The notes: generated by a model not told the origin, from the letters alone. A stretch of 64,000 nt of DNA from Rhytidiadelphus loreus (GCA_947034895.1 OX344764.1:52681348-52745347); one strand, 5' to 3'; positions 12,551-25,339 are shown, counted from the first letter of the stretch. Numbers and translations: made by a program.

Positions 12551-12746
12551 TTAATAATCACACCAAATTTCACAACATGCAAATGTCAATATTCATGTAG
12601 AGAAGGATTTGAATTTTGTTTGTGTGGTGATTGGCAAGTTTACTCTAGGATGTTTCATTTCTGAAGTGAGGGTGAGCAAAGATATCCTGAATGAAAGAGA
12701 TAGGGATGTCACTAGGATGGCATCAGAAGGCATTCTTCATCAAGTA

Positions 12747-13167
12747 AGGTAGCCAACCTCTTTCCGACCATTGACCTATTTTCGCTAGTTAGATTGCTTT
12801 GTTTCCGATCACTTGTGACAGCTCACGTGGTTAGGTGACAACTCACGCATCACAAATGTTAGGGAGGTGTACATTGAATTCACACAATGATCACAAGATG
12901 TACATTTGAAGCCACAATTATCACCTACTTTGAAGCATGGTCAATTTTGTAATCAACCTATGGTTGGAAATGTGGTGCCTTATATAACAAAGATGGATTG
13001 AAAGGAATCTTTACGAAAAAAATTCATAATTATTTGAGGGGAAAAAATGAATTTTTTTGGGAACCCTCTTCAAATCTATTTCTCTACGTGGGGGATTTTT
13101 CTCCTCGCCAAATGCATCCTGGAACTCCACTAAATTGCTTAAATGGTTGGAATGAGGTTGGCTACCT
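12747..13167. mobile_element. O2: TA-flanked MITE
   Basis: 421 bp flanked by TA (12745-12746, 13168-13169). Ends AGGTAGCCAACCTCTTTCC and reverse complement AGGTAGCCAACCTCATTCC. The 65-aa frame inside (12998-13195) is not conserved. Confidence 0.87.
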
Positions 13168-13274
13168 TAGTGGACAATGCTATAGCTTGACGTAGTTAGA
13201 TAAGTATGATGAAAGCGTCACAATTGGCATTTCAAAATCCATACATTACCTTAGTCAGGACGATGGTGATACTA

Positions 13275-13555
13275 CACTAATGATGGTATTTAGCGTCATG
13301 GTACAAATAGTGTTACCTAATTTTTACTAGACCCATTTAGAGTTTTACTTTCTACCTCGTGTGAGCTCATTTCTAATATGAAATTACCTTTAACACTAAA
13401 TGAAGTCTTGTTAAAAATTTATATCCCCAAAAAATTCAAAAGTTGTCAAATAGTACCTATATTGACATTTAGTGTTAGTAACACTAGTGAAATTATTGAC
13501 ATTTAGTGTTGTGCTTTGTAATTAGTGTTGCCAACACTATATACCATTATTAGTG
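13275..13555. mobile_element. CACTA-like MITE
   Basis: 281 bp, ends CACTAATGATGGTAT and reverse complement CACTAATAATGGTAT. Several internal AGTGTT/AACACT subterminal motifs (GACATTTAGTGTT twice). CACTA ends are typical of En/Spm; a 3-bp target duplication is not clear. It lies just downstream of the broken gene. Confidence 0.75.
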
Positions 13556-13576
13556 TACCGGTAAGCATCTGACATT

Positions 13577-14307
13577 TCAAGAGGTACAAGAGGCAGGTGG
13601 CTGAATCATACCATGTTCATCAGCTTTCAAACAATCTACTGATGTCCTTGAGCACTTCGAATCTGTCACTTCCTTGCTGCAAAAAACTTAACAGCAAATG
13701 GAAAGATTTCCGAGAAGATTTCCGAGAAGATTTCCGAGAAGATTTCCTATAGCAAAAGCTCCACGTACCGTATGCTTCTCAGATAAGCATCAGTAGTCGA
13801 GATCCTGTGGCGATCATTCTTTTTGCAAGCATGGACGATCCACAGCATGATCCCGCACAATTGGTTGCTTTCAATATAGTTTTTTATTGATCGAGCACCT
13901 GCTGATGTTGGTCCTTATCAGTTACCAAATCTGTATTTGAAGCTCAGGAATGTCTGTGCGCCAGATTCACTACCTATTGCCTCTCACCGCCGTTACATTC
14001 CACAAAATTGAGTGCAGGTATTCGGACAGCAAGCTAGAATCCGCTACGGGCGTCGTATATTTCCTCAATATCATCGTTATCATAATGTGGGATCTCATAG
14101 AATCCACGCTCGTGCTTATGCAATTAGATTAGGTAGGTGAATTGGGATTATCACTAGTACAATTTTGGCAGACCCAGTTAAATTGATAGGCCAGGAGAAA
14201 CGCATGGCCTTGAGCTTGGTCTTCGACACCCATTCATCAGTAGCCTTCTGCACGTGAGTGTAATTTCGGGTTGTAGAGTCCCAAGCAACAGCAACAGCAA
14301 CAGACAA
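13577..14307 (-). pseudogene. Unidentified broken multi-exon gene (3' part)
   Basis: The last exon is 13676-13577 (acceptor after TTTTTGCAG, stop TGA). The one before is 13898-13769 (donor GTACGT). Their phases match exactly. They encode peptides such as SIKNYIESNQLCGIMLWIVH and RHRISTTDAYLRSIRKE that look like real coding sequence. A further exon ends at 13988 (donor GTGAGA) in matching phase and reads YEIPHYDNDDIEEIYDARSG, but has an in-frame TAG at 14036-14034. Upstream (14300-14160) another open stretch reads ATDEWVSKTKLKAMRF; the gap from it to the next piece is only about 50 bp and contains stops. I do not recognise the family. A pseudogene is likeliest; a gene using TAG as part of an acceptor is possible. 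Confidence 0.5.
13700..13746. repeat. 12-bp tandem repeat
   Basis: Three to four copies of GATTTCCGAGAA within the intron between the last two exons of the broken gene. Confidence 0.85.
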
Positions 14308-14339
14308 ATCAGTGGGTCTTTGTTATTGGAAAGATTGAA

Positions 14340-16100
14340 ACTTGAAAACCCCACAACTGTTTCTAAATTCTAAATTGATTGAGCTACGGAACGCAGAAAT
14401 TGGAGCAGTGCCGAGGAAGAGCGAAACCCTAGGCCGTTCCCATTCCATCCGAAGCGCACATTTTTGGATTTCGAAAGCGGATTTCACTTGTTGTCTTCTG
14501 GTGGGATTTGATTGTAGTGGAAATACATTCTTGGCGTCTGCTGAAATTGATTGACAGGCGGAATTTTCGAAGGTAAGCGACTTTTTTGTGAATGCTATTA
14601 AACTGACTGCAGCTTTTTTGTTCCGTGGAATTTCCTGGGTTTTCTATGATTGCGATCTAAGGGTATGTTACCACAGTTTTAGAGGTCTTAACGAAGTTCA
14701 GTGCTTAGTTTTAGTTCAATTCAATTTGCTCTGCAGGCCTTATGGTCTTATGGTTTTAGGGTTTAGGGTTTATTGTGATCATGCAGTGGTGCACTTCTCG
14801 GTTCATGCGCTTCTGTGCCCATCGCCGCTTAAACCCTAATAGTGTGCAAGTTCTTTGAATCTTCGTGTTCACTCTGTGAATTTGCAAGTTCTTTCCATCC
14901 TTTTCTTCACGCTCTGCATGTGCAAGTTGTATGATGTGGATTTTGTGTTGACAGTTCTGAGGAGGTGCAACTTTGCGGTCAATATATGGTGATTGTTTTG
15001 CATCTTGTTTGGTTTGGTCTCTGTAGTTTCGGAGTGCAGTGGAGAAGTGGTTTTGCAACTTGCAATAGCAGACAAATTGCAACTTTAACCATCAGTGATG
15101 GTAAGCACATTGTGAACTCTTGCAGTGAACGTGGGATTAGTCTGCATTTTCTATGCATTATGTCTTGTTGCAATTTTTCTTTTGATTTAACAGGGTTTCT
15201 TGTTTGGAGGAGTTTCAAAGCTTTCATATGAAGTCTAATGTCTACTACGCATGTAATGGGTCCTGGTTGATTTTATCTGTGCAATTTCTGTATGTCTCAT
15301 TTCTTGGACTTGAAACATGAGAATTTGATGGGCCACGGCTTGTCAATTTGAATCATAGCCTAGAGATCAAAACCCCTGCTTCTGGCGAGGCAGTGTGAAG
15401 CTATATCGAGGCCTCTTTAATGTCACAACGTAGATATGAACTTGCATGTGATTATCAATGGAGTTCTGTGATATTCTGACAATTGTTAGTGTTCCATGTG
15501 AACATAGGGATCACAGGATTGATCTTGATTTAGGTTTAAGGCCGCTTGCCCTGAAAAATGGCATAGCCTTGGAATTTAGTCAAATTTACAAAATGCATGC
15601 AGCTATCTGTTTTTGAAACAGAAAACCTAACCAAAGTTGCGCTACATCCACGCCAAACTGCTCTCAACACTAAGTTAAGTTACGCATAAGCTTTTGCAAG
15701 TGCAGGTAATCACTTGCTTGATTTCATTGTTTATTCATCTGAACAATAAATGCAATTGCGTTTTTGTTCTTTGTCCATAGTCATCCTGTATTCAGGTGTA
15801 ACTTGCTTACTTCCACCTGCTTTGGTGTTGCTGTCCAGTGAAACCAAGTGATTGGACTCACACTATATTACTCGAATCTAATCCTCATGTTTTTTTCGAA
15901 ATTGATACAGCAGTCAGAAGCTAAGAGAATCGGAGAAACCATATCAACACTTGTCATTAAAATTGTGGAGAAGTTGAGACTGGAGGATGATTCTAGGCGA
16001 CATGCAAGCCACGCCCATATCAGAGGGTGCTAGTGCTCAGTGCTAAAGTGAACATTTGATAAATTTTGTTAACTTTATAAATGTTGTGATTTTTTTTTTA
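14340..16100 (+). ncRNA. Possible spliced transcript, unidentified
   Basis: Higher-complexity sequence than its surroundings, with no long reading frame. It has plant-like splice signals: a donor GAAG/GTAAGCG near 14573, a donor GATG/GTAAGC near 15100 and acceptors near 15193 and 15909. A segment after the last acceptor reads EAKRIGETISTLVIKIVEKL then stops at about 16033. A TTTAGGG-type telo-box triplet is at 14755-14770, a motif common near plant 5' ends. Its start lies back-to-back with the broken minus-strand gene. It could be a non-coding RNA, a gene remnant or a bidirectional promoter product. Confidence 0.25.
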
Positions 16101-17232
16101 ATTTTAATTTTAATTTTAATTTTCAAATTTATACTGTTTGATCAAAGTAGAGGTAGCTATCGTACTTGTTCGTATTCGTAGTGACACATTTCAATGATGT
16201 GGCTTTCTTTGTGATCAAACACTTGTGTTCTGGGCTTGTTTCTTTCATTGTACTTTTAGTAGTTTAAATTATTATTGTGCAATATGTTGTGGTATGTGAC
16301 CTGGTGCATTGGAACGATAGGGAGTCACACAATTAGATGTACTTGAAATACATGTACATTTGGGGAATTGTTTATTCCAGATGTTTACTTTTGTTTTAAG
16401 TCTAAACCATTGGATGAATGTTCTGAAGATTGTGTTGATAGGGAGCACCCGCCGGGCGGTTTTGAAGACGGACCATACTGGCAACACTTGCGCATTATTG
16501 AACTTATGTTTATCCTCATGTTTTTTTTCTCCTGCGGCAGTTTCGTTTGGAGATCATGTTGACGTAGTCTTTCTTATGGTGGATCTTGCAGATTATGTTT
16601 TCCATGATGGGCACTCAAATCAAATCACCAAACTTTCCAGAAGTGGGAATTTTTTTTGTTGAATATTTGTAAAATTCTATCCAAGTTTGACTTTGGGTTG
16701 GGAAGGAATATATAAGCTTACACCCTCGTTTTGGGCAACCAACAAAAAGAGGTAGTAAGCTTATAGAGTCAGACAGACCATCAACTGCTTTCCCCCCTTT
16801 TGTTCTTTATTCTCTCAAGTCCACTGGAAAGGGAGAGGAGACAAGGCCAGCCTAAGAATCATCAAAATTGGTGCTCAAAAGCTGGGGCAACAGTGCGCTC
16901 GTTACTTTAACATTTTGTCATTTGGGGAGAGATAAAAAAGGCTTCCTCTAATCATCTTTGAAACCACACAATTTTTTGATTCGGAGTGACAAGGGCCGTT
17001 TTGTTTTCTACTGCTGCATTATGTTCGCGAGAATTGCTACAGTCTTCATCAGTTGTTAGCACATGATGCTCATGTTGATGGAGGGCCGGCCTAAGCTGTG
17101 AGAATGATTGTCCAAAGGAGCGGCATTCCAAGCACTGTTTGGTTTGGGCAAGTTGCGGGCAGTCACGCGCAATTATTTGGACAAGTGCAAGCACAATTTG
17201 GAATCCTCCAACTCAAAAGAATCTGGTAACAT
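16101..17232. other. Unassigned
   Basis: Mixed-composition DNA with short frames only (e.g. 16368-16562, REHPPGGFEDGPYW). No family recognised. The TAATTTTAATTTTAATTT run at 16098-16125 is a low-complexity tract. Confidence 0.4.
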
Positions 17233-17234
17233 TA

Positions 17235-18029
17235 GGGTTTTTCACACCTTCTCTGAGAATGAAATTTCTATGAAGAATGAGAGAAGGTATGGAGTGAAAA
17301 GAGGAGCCAAATAGGAGCCCTTGTCCATGAAGAAAGGTGTGACACATCCCTTTTGAGAAATGGAGAATGGATAGAAGTCAAGAGAAATCGGGAGAACAGA
17401 GAAACTTCTTCATGTCCATTCTTCACCTCAAGAAGAGAAGAGGAGAAGAAAAAACTTCTCAATCTTTAAAGAATGGGCCCTTCTACAATTCAAGGAAATA
17501 ATAGGGGTAGTCACACCTCCTCTGAGAAGCAAATTTTCTTGAAGTAATCGGAAGTTAGTGAGAGAGTAGAGCCAATGGAGAGCCGTTGTGCATCAAGGTG
17601 TGACACCTCTTTAGAATGTGAGCAGTATAGAAAATTTTCTTGGAAAATGAGGTTCATTGTCATAAATGTTGATATCAACGTACAGGCAATGTAGAATACA
17701 TGTGGTGCAAGGGTAGCGCAGAACTTGGGATAGAATTCAGGGTGTGACAAAGTAGAAATGCGTCAAGCAAGGTCAAAGTGAGCTAAGAGGAGTGAGAAAT
17801 TCTCCAAAAAAAATTTCTTCAAGCCCATTTCTTCATCCCCAGAGGAGAAGAATGGTACTTTAAAATCCTCAAAGAATGAGAGCTCTACAAGACACAAACA
17901 AACACACAAAGAGTGCCATGTTTCAATTCTCTTAGAATTGAACCCATAGTGAAGAAAGTGTGACTACCCCTAATGCCATGTCCTCATTCTTTGAAGATTG
18001 ACAATGGGAAGAAGAAGATGTGACAACCC
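17235..18029. mobile_element. S1: TA-flanked element enclosing S2
   Basis: Flanked by TA (17233-17234, 18030-18031). Ends GGGTTTTTCACACCTTCT and reverse complement GGGTTGTCACATCTTCT. The interior is GA-rich and contains a related element, S2. Confidence 0.65.
17504..17970. mobile_element. S2: inner copy within S1
   Basis: 467 bp flanked by TA (17502-17503, 17971-17972), ends GGGGTAGTCACACCTCCT and reverse complement GGGGTAGTCACACTTTCT. Diverged repeat of the S1 left half. Confidence 0.65.
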
Positions 18030-18059
18030 TATTGTTAACCAACCTAAAACATTTTTCCT

Positions 18060-18235
18060 TGGCCGGATGAGGGTTGATGCCTCCCTATATACCTCAAATT
18101 GAACTTAGTTATAATTTGTAGAAAATCATTGGTTGGTTGGGAAGTTGCAACAATCATTTCGTTGGTTGAGTAGGAAGTTGCAAGAAAGTTATTGGTTGGC
18201 TAGGAAGTTGTCATGTTGGAGGTTCCCACTTCTTA
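18060..18235. repeat. Three direct repeats
   Basis: ATTGGTTGGYTRGGAAGTTG repeated three times at about 40-bp spacing. Confidence 0.75.
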
Positions 18236-18460
18236 TGGAAGCAAAATGGCCCCCCTAGCATTGGTTAATAATGTTATGAATTCATGAAATTACATTTATT
18301 TGTCATAACTTAGAGTGCCTTTGGTACTAATTTACCAAAATCACACTATTTAAAATATTATTCAACTATACTAGTTTCCAAGGTAATACTAATTTTTTAG
18401 GTGGTACTTAACTCCCTTCACTAATAGGACATACTTAAGTAGCTTACCTACATGTCAATA

Positions 18461-19133
18461 TCCTCTAAAGTCTCAAAGCCTTTTTCTGTCAAAAGACACT
18501 CAAAATTGCCATTTTTTGTTGCATTGAGTCAAGAAAATAAAAAAATACAATATTGAAGGATTGAGTTGAGAGTTAAAAAAATATATTATAAAAGAAAAAC
18601 TTTATTTTTATCCTTTAAATTTTTTTTAAAAGTTCTAAGATGGAATTAAAATATGCAAATCCCAATAGTGAGATTGTTCTAACAACCAAACTAAAACCTG
18701 TGGAACTTTTTATTTATAAAATGTGGTTATTGATTTTAGAAACAAAGTCAGTATATTATTTTTTTCACAAAAATGCTCTAAAAGCGTCTACAAAACAAAA
18801 TATTCTATAACTTTCTTGTCACTTATTCAAATGGTATGAGTACAAGATTTCCAAATAGAAAAAATGTATTCCGTGAGGGAATAAACTTTAAAAACTAATT
18901 TTGAATTTTTTTGAATTTTTTATATTGTCCAGCCTAAACTATTTTTAGATTTGGTTGCATTATTTTTGTTCTCTAGCACATATTCAAATAAAAAATTATA
19001 TTCTTAGAAAGCTAGTAATGTTTTCTATCTTGAAAAGAAGTTTAAAAAAAACATGCCAGAAATTGAGATCATACAAGCCTACCCAAATTTCCATTTGTCC
19101 CCTAAGGAAACTTTAGAACTTTGGGACTAGGAG
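18461..19133 (-). mobile_element. B2: family B element, reverse, partly deleted
   Basis: Right end before TTAA 19134-19137; left end near CCTCTAAAGTCTCAAAGCC. Homologous to B4 and B5, shorter by an internal deletion. Confidence 0.7.
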
Positions 19134-19171
19134 TTAATTCTTTAGATGTAATCTAAAAAGTTAATCTAAAA

Positions 19172-19215
19172 AGTACTCCCTCAATCTCATAATACTAGTC
19201 CCTTTGGGGATTTTC
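19172..19215. repeat. Stowaway-like terminus
   Basis: TACTCCCTCAATCTCATAAT resembles the CTCCCTCCGTYYCATAATA end of plant Stowaway elements, with TA before it. No matching right end was found. Confidence 0.3.
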
Positions 19216-19578
19216 ATTGAACTTTCCATTGAATCTATTGAATTTATCAAGCCATTCTTGAGAATATCTAAATACATGGAGAAGGCAAGGTAGATGTTTA
19301 TAAAGTCTCCTTTCTCTAAGCCTATCCTTTTTTATGTGTGGCACCTTGTATATGTTGCAACCTCCTACATCCACTCTACAATTTATGGAATATTTCAATT
19401 GTATTAAAGATGGTATTAAAGTCATATCATATAAAGGGCAAACTATTAGTATGTAGGTCAAAGATGGATGAATATATTTAAAAACCTATACTCAATTATA
19501 TGCAATAAATTTATTTTTTTGGATTCATCATTCTCTATTTGGACACTTTGATCTTTAGAGATTAATTTGCAATCTTAA

Positions 19579-20389
19579 CCCCTGAATGCCCAAGCCTTTT
19601 GAAGTGTGTTTTTCCTACGAAAAAAAAACATGGACTTATAGTTATCCCAAATGAAGCAAATTTATTTTTTTTCAAAATCTAATTGTATAGATGTTTAAAG
19701 AGCTTGCTTATTAGTGTATATACCAATTTTGAGTGCAAAATTGCATAGGAGTTGTGAGATTATAACAAGAGAAATGTAATTATGCTATTTTTAGTATGCT
19801 ACCCCTCCCCAAAATGTTTGAGAAATTTCCATATAAGAGTTTTGGGGGATTGGAGGTGACATGAACAACTAAAATTGTGTTAACACACTAAAATGCACTT
19901 CCCAAAACTTGAAGTTCAAATGAGGAGCTATCAAATTCATTACACAATCCACCTTGCAATTGTTAAAATGAATTTTCTTTTATAAGTAGAAATTGCAAAT
20001 AACTCCAAACCAACACTTGCATGTTTAAATTTTCAACGGTGAAAATCATGAAAACACTTTACTCTTTCCATTGGGAGCATTTTCAAAGCAAATGGATACT
20101 TACAATTTTTTAGATCTCAAATCAAGTGAAATTGGCAAACTTTACTCAAAGTAAAAAAATGAAGTAAAATTGGCAAGCTTTACTCTTCACTAATGGTACA
20201 TATATGCATTTGAGGACCTCTCAAAAATAAAATATTTACCTTTTTCAGTGAAAAGTAAAAACTTCCAATAGTTAACCTTCAAAACTACCCGTAAAACTTT
20301 TTTAAACAGTTAAAGGAATTTAACTGCCCACACCAAAATGAGACTAAAATTTTAGATCAACCACATATGATCAATTGGGTAATTGGAGG
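19579..20389. mobile_element. K1: TTAA element
   Basis: 811 bp flanked by TTAA (19575-19578, 20390-20393). Left end CCCCTGAATGCCCAAGCC. Homologous to K2 over its whole length in reverse orientation, which fixes both ends. Right end degenerate (CAATTGGGTAATTGGAGG). No open reading frame of note. Confidence 0.85.
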
Positions 20390-20615
20390 TTAAAAATAGG
20401 AATCAAGATAGGAAAATGGTTTGATAAATGACTTGAGTGATTGTATATGAAAATGGACAAAATTTGCACAAATATGGATGAAGGTTGGATGACAATCACA
20501 CTATTTGAGATTAGATGGAAATAGTATTGACTATATTACACAATTTTATCTAAAATCTTTGAACTTCCATATCAACTATATTCTTACTACAACCCTTTTC
20601 TAAATTGATCCTTAA

Positions 20616-22109
20616 CCCCTAAAGTTCCATTGTCCCTTTGAGGGACAAAATGGATTTTAGGCATGTTCCTATGAGCTCAATTTTCAGTGAAACGTTTTGA
20701 AACTTTTTGAAACTTTTTCATAAGATAAAAGAAAACTATTATCTTTTTGAAAATATAATTTTTTTATTTCAATTGGTGCCCATGAGCAAAATTTATACCA
20801 CAATTAGCCTACATTTGAAATCACCAAGCTGGAGAAAAAATCTACAAAAAACAAAATAATTATTTTTTCTCATAGATTGTACTTTTGTCTACATGGAAAA
20901 CTTTGATTCATTCTATTTGGATTTGTGATGTGAAAGTTTTGTAGCATCTTGTTTTGTAGGCAATCAAAACATCTTTTTGAAAAAATAATGTATAAGATTC
21001 ATTTTTTAACTCAATTCTCACATTTTTTCATAACAAAAAGTTCTATAGGGCTAACTTTGACTATAGAACATTCTCACCTTTGGAATTAGTGTATTTTAAT
21101 TCCACCTTAGATTGTTAATAATGATTCAATTTCTTCCTCTACCACATATCTTCTTCTGCTGAATTTTTTTTAAAGAATGAAAATCATGTTATTACTTAAT
21201 TGCTAAAGGATCGAATGACCATTGAAAGTAAGCAAGTGATCTCGGGTAGGTGCGTATGAAGTCATTTTTTAACAAATGTTTTTAAATTTTTGACGCAAGT
21301 TGTCAACATGTACCCCCTTAGTGGGATCATAATTTTTTTTTCCAATTGAGTGCCCGGATCAAAAGTTATGTTGCCTTGAACTTTGGGGGCAATTTTGGCA
21401 GCATGTGCAAAACTCCTTCAATAATTCTAAAATTTGACAAGTATATAACTTATATGATACAAGAAGCAAACGTAAAAAACCCCCACCATGTATAGTGTAA
21501 AAATCTCACTTTAGGAGGAATTAAAGTTTGTTGGCCCTATTCAGCAAGATAAAAAAAAAAAAAACTTTTTCTTCTAACTTCAAATGTTATAATCTTTCAA
21601 TATGTGTGGTCAAAGTTTCTAAAACATTTTCCACACATTCCCATAGTGAGTAGTCTAGTTCACATTTTTACAATTGCATTTTGAAGAAGAAAACAAATTC
21701 ATTTTTTCCTCATTGCCTTGAAAAGTGACAAATTTTCACAATTTTTACCCCAAATGTGCCTTGGTACTTTGAGGGATAACTTTTATTTTTTCTATACTTT
21801 CAATTCAATTCATCATGATAAAAAAAAATTTAATTCAAAGTCTACAATGCAAAATTTTTAAGTTGAGAAGATTCAAAGATTCATAAACTAGTTTACTCCA
21901 ATGCCCCAAACCACTTTGAACACATTTATCTTGCAATCTATGCTGTCAAAGTGCCTAAATTTTTTCCATATTGTCATACTAGTCTATTATAAGATCCTAT
22001 GGTTAGATCATCAAAAGAGGAATACCATTTCAAAAGTTGTTGCTTTTTGCACTAGAAATGGCAATATTGAACAATTTTTGATGAGAACAAGGCCATGGGA
22101 GTTTAAGGG
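20616..22109 (+). mobile_element. B3: family B element interrupted by C1
   Basis: Left end CCCCTAAAGTTCCATTGTCC after TTAA 20612-20615. Co-linear with B1 on both sides of C1 (21200-21775). Without C1 the length is about 915 bp, the family norm. Right end degraded (AAGGGATAA). Confidence 0.85.
21200..21775 (+). mobile_element. C1: TTAA element nested in B3
   Basis: 576 bp between TTAA 21196-21199 and ATAA 21776-21779. Left end TGCTAAAGGATC, right end reverse complement CCCTCAAAGTACC. B1 lacks it. Homologous to C2 at 28759. Confidence 0.82.
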
Positions 22110-22279
22110 ATAAAGATAAAAATAAATAATAATTTATTTATTTATTTAAATAATAATAGTTTTTAAAAATAATTTTTTTATTTTAAAAAATTTTAAATTA
22201 CTAAATATTCTGTGCAGCTGAACAACGTTCACAGAATTAGGAACAGGGATGAAACAACCTTCTTGAGGCCTAAAACACA

Positions 22280-22877
22280 TGTAATGTTTGGAAAAAGGAA
22301 ACATTTTTGGACACATATAACCATAGGATTTTATAGTACGCTGACTTGAGAACATGTGGAAATTTTTTTATAAATTTCCACTACTTGGGTTGCAAGATAT
22401 GAGCTTTTGAATTCACAAAAATCTTTTTTTTGGCCCTATGAAAAATAGGGTAGCTCTATGTCCTATGATTTTTTTTTTCAAAAAATATTGAAAATTGAAT
22501 TCAAAGTTTAGTTTAGAGTAGAGAATTCATAATTGCCCGCAAACTAAACCTCCTCATAACTTTTGACTCATTGATCAAAATGGAATGATTCAAAGCTTAC
22601 CACATATATACAACTCTAGAAAACCAATTTCAAATTTTTATTTAGGAAAGAAGTGAATTTTTCTGATTTGCCCGAATTGCCCATTTACGAAAAAGAATAA
22701 CATATTAGGCCATAGCTTTATACTCATATTTCTAAATGTCATGGAATTTAGTGCATATGAAAGATATTCCTCGTCTCCGACTTCTATTAAAATTTCAGCC
22801 CAAAACATGAAAATCTCTAGTCACAAGTACTTGCCCAAAATTTCTATCTTGCCAAAAAATGCATGTTGGTCCTTTAG
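22280..22877 (+). mobile_element. Family D-like fragment
   Basis: Shares AGATATGAGCTTTTGAATTC, TAGAGTAGAGAATTCATAA and the terminal GGTCCTTTAG with family D. The 5' part is not recognisable. Confidence 0.6.
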
Positions 22878-23205
22878 CAATTATGATAATATTTGAATAT
22901 CTGGTATAATGTAGCTTTGTATTACATATCGACATCCAACTTTTAACATGCATCTATGAAGATAATTTGAAGTGTACAAGAAAATAAGGATCTAAGCACC
23001 AAAAATCTCCGAAACAAGGATTTGAGCATGGATTTTATTTATGTATAGTACAATTTTCTAAAAGGAGGGGATTTCAAAGAGAGAAAAAAGTGTTGACGAA
23101 GAGGCACTTTTTCCACAAAATCCCAACGAGTGAAAACTACAGAAGACCCTTCATTTGCATAGAACTTAGATGGAAAAAAATTTATGATGAAAAAACATGT
23201 AATGC

Positions 23206-23517
23206 CATTAGAGGAGATTTCAGGCCGCGGGAAGGCTGCGAGTTCCCAACTTGTTCCCAACGCAGGAACTACGCTACAACAGCGCTCTCGCAACACAGTG
23301 ACGTGGCATGGAGACCGCCATGTCACTTTTTGAAAAAATAAATTAAAATATTTTTTTTCAATTTTTTTTTCAATTTTGAAAAGTTATTTTTTTTTTTTTA
23401 AATTTAAATTTTTTAAAAAGGTAACGTGGCAGTGCTTGCGTTCGTAGAGACTGCTAGGAACTAGGCGCCGGGAAGTGCTTAAAATGGCCCTCCAGGACTC
23501 CACAATCCCCTCTAATG
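23206..23517. mobile_element. E2: hairpin MITE
   Basis: 312 bp; ends CATTAGAGGAGATTT and reverse complement CATTAGAGGGGATT. Contains GCGAGTTCCCAAC, GTGACGTGGCATGG and TTAAAATGGCCCTCC. AT-rich centre. Confidence 0.8.
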
Positions 23518-24107
23518 ATGATTATGCAGGCAAAAACATGCAATTAGGCAAGGAAACCTTACTTATGAATGAGAATCCCGTTAATGAATGAATGAGGAAT
23601 TTCCCACCTATGATTTATGGAATTGAAAAAAGTTCTTATTGGGACTTGTTGGTATTCCAAAGGGGACTCTAGATCTTCTAAAAACACATGAAATAATTAT
23701 GAATCTTCAAAGTATTGAAAGTATGTGTATCCAAAATGGACTTTAGATTCTCATGCATAGATGTTGTATATTTTTTTAAGAAAGAATTTGTAGGGATTGT
23801 AGATTAGGATAATTAACAATTTGAAAACTACCTTATAGTATAATCGATTCAAACCAATGGAGAATTTCAAGTAGGAATTTTACGAGCTAGTTTTTCTACA
23901 ACTCAAATCGGTAAGCACAACTTAAATATCTAGATTTGAATTCCTCTCCAACTAGGCCTAATTGCAAATTGCACTCCACTCTTAATGGCTACAAAGGTAA
24001 GTTATTTGGCTCTTTCCACTTTCATATTTATCCCAAGCTTGAAATCCTTTTCACCAATTGATCATTCTTTACACCAACCAACTATATCCACAGCCATAGT
24101 TGCTATT

Positions 24108-24508
24108 ATGTGAGCCTAGGATCTTGAGTCCATAAGCATAGGAGCCTGGGCTCCTATGTTATAGGCACCTTTCACAGTTATAGGATGTTTATCTTATAGG
24201 TGTCTATGTTGTAGATACTTATGTTGTAAGCACCTTCAATGATTATAGGATGTTTATATTATTGGTGTATATATTATAGGCACCTATATTAAAAGTGTTT
24301 ATTTAATAGGTACCTATGTTATAATCACCTTCAATGGTTATAGGATATTTATATTATAGGTACTTAATTATATTATAGATGTCTATGTTATAAGCACCTT
24401 CCATAGTTATAGGATGTTTATATTATAAGTATGAATGTATGTTATAAACATCTCCAATAGTTGTAGAGTACCTATGTGCCTAGGCTCAAGACTCATAGGC
24501 TCACATTT
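24108..24508. repeat. Inverted-repeat-flanked tandem repeat
   Basis: Arms TGTGAGCCTAGGATCTTGAG (24108) and, reversed, TGTGAGCCTATGAGTCTTGAG (to 24508). Between them, 4-5 diverged units with CACCTTCAATGGTTATAGGA and GTTTATATTATAGGTG, spaced 55-96 bp. Confidence 0.75.
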
Positions 24509-25339
24509 CTAGACTCACATACTAGCACAGTTTCACTTAATCTTCTACCTGACTTGATATGTCATAACCTTCATTTTAACGTAACCAGATATATCTTGAT
24601 TTATTATGATTTCTACAACTACTTCTCACCAACTTGGGATTTATTTCACTTATGTACTTTCATTTAAGAACTCATGTCAACATCAAATCTCCAATTTGCT
24701 TATATGTCCTACACTCAACACATAACATGATTATTTTTTCCTAATCAGATCACTCGGGAATCATTCTCTTCAAATTTTCAATTTGGTTTACAAACTCACT
24801 ATCACAATTATATCACTCTCTAATTGATCCACTTTAACACACTTTAACACTCTCCTCGGGACACATGACCTAAAACTTTCAAGAGAACGTGCATCTGAAT
24901 TTTCCAATTTGGTATATAAATTTTTGAATCACTCACTTATAGTGCATTCATTCTCTTCTAATTTGGCTTGAATTAATTCAATGTCTCAATTGTAAACATT
25001 AGACTACATGAACCACAAACATTACACATAAACAAAAAAATTCAACGATCATAAATGTTACAAATTAATTAACATTTACTACACACCAACTCCACACTTA
25101 ATGAACACAAACACATTCAAAGAATCAATTAGAATTTCAATTAGGACTAAACAATCTCTCAATACTCATTAACACACATAATTCCAATTTGGACACAATC
25201 TCAACCAATGAGCTAGACTACAATAATACCAAACAATCAATCATCCAATTTCAACAATTCTAACATCTACAATAACTCCATTAGCACAGAACTACACACA
25301 ATGTTATGACGTTCAACTTGACGCATATCCACAAATTAA

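Noticed and set aside
13271..13558. A clear 3-bp target duplication for the CACTA-like MITE
   Set aside because: Immediate flanks are CTA and TAC; only TA matches, so it is not claimed.
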